Shown: piece by piece, positions 61,201-64,000 of the stretch
Position numbering within the stretch: the stretch's first letter is position 1
Layout of the letters: each line of letters opens with the position of its first letter
DNA from: Stercorarius parasiticus
Lineage: Eukaryota > Chordata > Aves > Charadriiformes > Stercorariidae
DNA: 64,000 nt
NCBI GenBank assembly: GCA_013396915.1
Contig: VWZL01004595.1
Coordinates: 186,286 to 250,285 of the forward strand
Direction of reading: 5' to 3'
The notes under the pieces: generated by a model
What the model saw: only the letters and a program-made list of their open reading frames with translations
Database searches by the model: none
Told to the model about the DNA's origin: nothing
Position numbers and translations under genes: made by a program

Positions 61201-64000
61201 CAATTGCAAGCACATTAGCAAAGACAGCTTCTACATATCTCGTATCTGAAAGCAGGTTTTAGTAGACAATAAAAAGGAAAGCATGTGCCATATGTTGGAA
61301 AATGGAATAAGTAATAAAAATTAACATTAATAAAACTGAGCAGCTGAACAAAATTTCATCATCCTTTCATCCTAAGATTGTCATCAAAGAAAATGTTAAA
61401 TGGCCGATAATAACATTGGTAAAACTGATACTGTGGGAGCTTACAGCACTGCAGATGAGCTCGCTTCAAAAGGGCTGGGGGTTACCCAGCGGCACGCTTT
61501 CAGAAACGGGCCTCAAGTACCCCAGAAATGCTTGAAGCTGCCACCTCCTCAACTGCCACCTCCTACGGGCTCAGCCGTCCAACCTCAACATGAGCACCTT
61601 CAGAAGGAAGTGGTTTCATGTGGGGTTCCCAGAATAGTTCAGCTGCAGGAGTTTTTAAGAGAAAAGTCCTGTTTGTTTTCACATGACTGTTCTCTCTCTC
61701 TCCATGCCCCTCCAACAGCCATCTTTCAAAGATAATTGTGTTGGGTGCTTCTCTGGGTGCTTCATAGTAGGCATAGATTTAACGCGTCTATAAGACTCCT
61801 GCAGTTTAGCATTTACACCTAATTCGTTAATTATTCTTCAGTGCTTAAATGCAACTTCAGAAGTGTTCATCATATGAGGAGCTGTTTTGAGGATATATGA
61901 AGGCTGAGGAGCAGTACAAAGCATTTCCAGACTGCCTCTAGTACTCCAGATGAGAGGCAGGACCCAATATCTCAGGCAGCATTCCCAGAAGTTCAGCCAT
62001 CTGAGTGGATCTTCATTGTCAACAGTTGACCATGTCTGTTAGAATGTACCAGACTGAATCAGGACTAAATCAAGTGTTCACTCCAGCAGAGATTATAATC
62101 ACAAATCTCACAGCAGGATGTTCTCAGATCCATCTCTGTCTCAGTCTTTGATGCAGTTTCTGCCTTGTTTAACAGAAAATGTATCAATGTAAAATAAAGT
62201 GCATTGCCTGGTTAGTTACAAGTTTAGGCTTGAGTCGGGTAGCTGGCCACCAAGATTTATTTGTTCATCACTAGACCATTTTGGAAGATGTGAATGCTAT
62301 AAAAAAAACCTCATATGATGGCTTCAGTTCTTATTTTAGGGGAATAATATACTACAGTTAATGAAAATGTCTTGAAGAAGTTGGTGTTTTTACAATACAC
62401 TGCGTAGCGCCCTGCAAACCCAGCTCTAAGCTAACAGAGGAAGGGCATTTAAAACATTTATTGCTAATACTTCCTTGTTTCTTCTTGGGAGTTTTAAAGG
62501 CAGGGTTTCTTTGGAAGTTCATTCCAGATGATAACATATATTTTTTGATTGCTCATTAAGATGGTTATTAAGCATCTTGAAGTATAGGCTTTCATTTTGT
62601 TTTCATGGTTATCAGTATGAAACATTCTCTTTGTAAAGTGCCTACTGTCCCAAGGCTAGCTTCGTTTCAGCAGAGATTTCCTTGCAAGAATCTCAAACTC
62701 TCTTCTTCAAAGGAGGCTTTTTTTCAGCGTTGTTTTTCATGGTACGATTTTTCTCAAGTAAATCAATTTAAAACATTAATCGGGAGATGGCATCTTTTTC
62801 TTCCAGTTTAACTTTTTTAAAAAAAATAACCAAACACTGAAGATATGATCAACGTCGAAATACCTTGGTATTGCTTAAATGTCAAGGACAATTATGCTTT
62901 TTCTTTCTAGTGTCAAATAGTGTTAAATATACATATCAGTTGTGAAAAATATGCAGTTTGGGCTTCCAGAAGGAGGTTAGGAAATAAGCAGTATTCCTAT
63001 CCACCATAAATCACAGCAGATCCCATGTCAGTTTTTTCCTGAAGAACTACAACTGCATCTATTAGGCTCAGAGCTATATGTATGTATGTACATCTATTCC
63101 GCATAGGGAAGTCTGGTGGCACGTCTGAAGTCACCACGTTTGGATCATTTCAGTGGACAGAAGTTCACCAATTCTGCCTTTCCTTTGTGAAGGTCACCTG
63201 TGCTCTTAATCCCCCTCCCCTTTCTTCTCCCCCCTCCCTGAATGGCCTCCAAGGCAGATATGGACCAACTGATGCTTCTGTCTTACACTTTTTTTGCGAT
63301 AACCTGTGCGATAAAGAGGTAGAGAGAAGTGCGGGTTTCTTCCCATTAAGGAATTCAGGGACTGTGATTTCACTGTGATTCCTCCTAATCTTCAACTTCT
63401 TGGAATGCCAAAAACCTTTTTCCTCTCACTAAATGCCTGGCTTTTTCTGAGGATAACGCCTGTCGTTGGTCAGCAAACCATGCAGATGCAAGACTTGATG
63501 GTAGAGCAAGGAAGACCGTCCTCTTCGCTTCTCTGTCCCCAGCCCTGAAAGGAGAGCCATTTTGTGATAATACACCAGCCATTCAAATATATATTTCTCT
63601 GTATATATTGCACGAGGGCTAAGTCAATGGAATGGATGTTTTCCTACCTGTGGATCTAATCCCAAGAAGTCTGAGCAGCTCTTACACAAGTTTTACAACC
63701 AGTGGGCTTTGAAAGCCTTTTCGGCTTTGTGGAACTGAGTTGTCAGAGACTGTAGCTAGTGGCATTGCATTGCTGTGTGATGAATATACCTGAAGAGTTC
63801 GTTTGTCAGCAGTCTTGTGTTCCACCTCTCCCTGTCCCCAGCCTCCAAAAAATTCAGTCTCAACTTACAATAAGTTCCACTTTATAGACGAGCGAGTAAG
63901 AAGCAACTTAGCAGCAGGGAGTGCGTGCTTCGCTTATGAACATAATGAGTGGTTCTAATTTATAAACTATAGCTGTGGCTGGGAAACCCCATAACCCTTT
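55236..64000 (+). other. FAT3: Start of the next FAT3 intron (phase 1)
   Basis: The intron starts with GTAAGT and continues past the right edge, so it is at least 8.8 kb. I looked for a continuation beginning with the rest of a glycine codon followed by G-N-F/Y-D and found none, although an exon below about 60 codons could be missed by eye. It contains a MIR/CORE-SINE-like relic near 57500-57830, short poly-T/A runs, and a pyrimidine tract with CCCAG/GTAAAT at 58530/58531 that looks like an acceptor fused to a donor. Nothing else definite is visible. Confidence 0.8.
57500..57830 (+). repeat. Old SINE-like composite relic
   Basis: The stretch CAAGGTGCAAAGACACAAC followed by CACCCCAAGAGGTTTACAG resembles 'acaaacacagt...ccctgccccaaagagcttacaatct'. 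The stretch TTCCTCAGTATCAGCCTGTG, then GATGTTGATACTT and GCTGAAAAGCGCAATGAAAG, resembles the 3' end of MIR-type elements (cctcagtttcccatctgtaaaatggggataatgatact...gatgaaaagcgctatag). Both are heavily diverged. Whether they form one insertion or two is unclear. Confidence 0.5.

Noticed and set aside
1..64000. Bacterial-type systems, CRISPR arrays, tRNA or rRNA genes
   Set aside because: The window is vertebrate intronic DNA. I saw no regularly spaced repeats, cloverleaf or rRNA-like sequence.

Overview
This is vertebrate nuclear DNA from inside one very large gene. Three short, correctly spliced exons on the + strand encode consecutive pieces of a giant protocadherin of the FAT family, best matched to FAT3. 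Everything else is intron. The exons are 26635-26696 (62 nt), 52721-53035 (315 nt) and 55025-55235 (211 nt). All have consensus AG/GT borders and compatible phases (1-0, 0-0, 0-1), so they join into one 588-nt reading frame of about 195 residues. The 62-nt exon is too short to stand out as an open reading frame. It is identified by its splice sites, its phase and its LDRE cadherin motif, which reads directly into the next exon.

Organism: the coding sequence is typical of amniotes. The interspersed repeats I can recognise are old: one decayed CR1-type LINE, several MIR/CORE-SINE relics and a palindromic MITE-like relic. I see no Alu, L1, B1/B2 or other mammal-specific repeat and little young repeat. 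A repeat-poor sauropsid genome, most likely a bird, fits best. A crocodilian or turtle cannot be excluded. This is inference from repeat content, not a species identification.

Layout: 1-26634 is the 3' part of an upstream intron, with the large first coding exon presumably beyond the left edge. It holds a MIR-like relic (about 9080-9165), a CpG-rich patch with a perfect RFX X-box-like site (about 9540-9830), a MITE-like palindrome (10168-10372), a second SINE relic (15305-15525) and a CR1 relic (17270-18265). Positions 26697-52720 form a 26.0-kb intron with an unusual 90-bp inverted repeat (44563-45111), a possible recursive splice site (42895/42896), simple repeats and a CpG cluster about 1.6 kb before the next exon. 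Positions 53036-55024 form a 2.0-kb intron. Positions 55236-64000 are the start of the next intron, with one more SINE relic near 57500-57830.

Together the exons encode the end of one extracellular cadherin (EC) repeat, one whole repeat and the start of a third. The junction between the second and third lacks the usual DxNDN calcium-binding linker, which in this family suggests a calcium-poor, flexible joint. No other protein-coding gene, RNA gene, CRISPR array or bacterial-type feature is supported. The many short open reading frames elsewhere look like chance.
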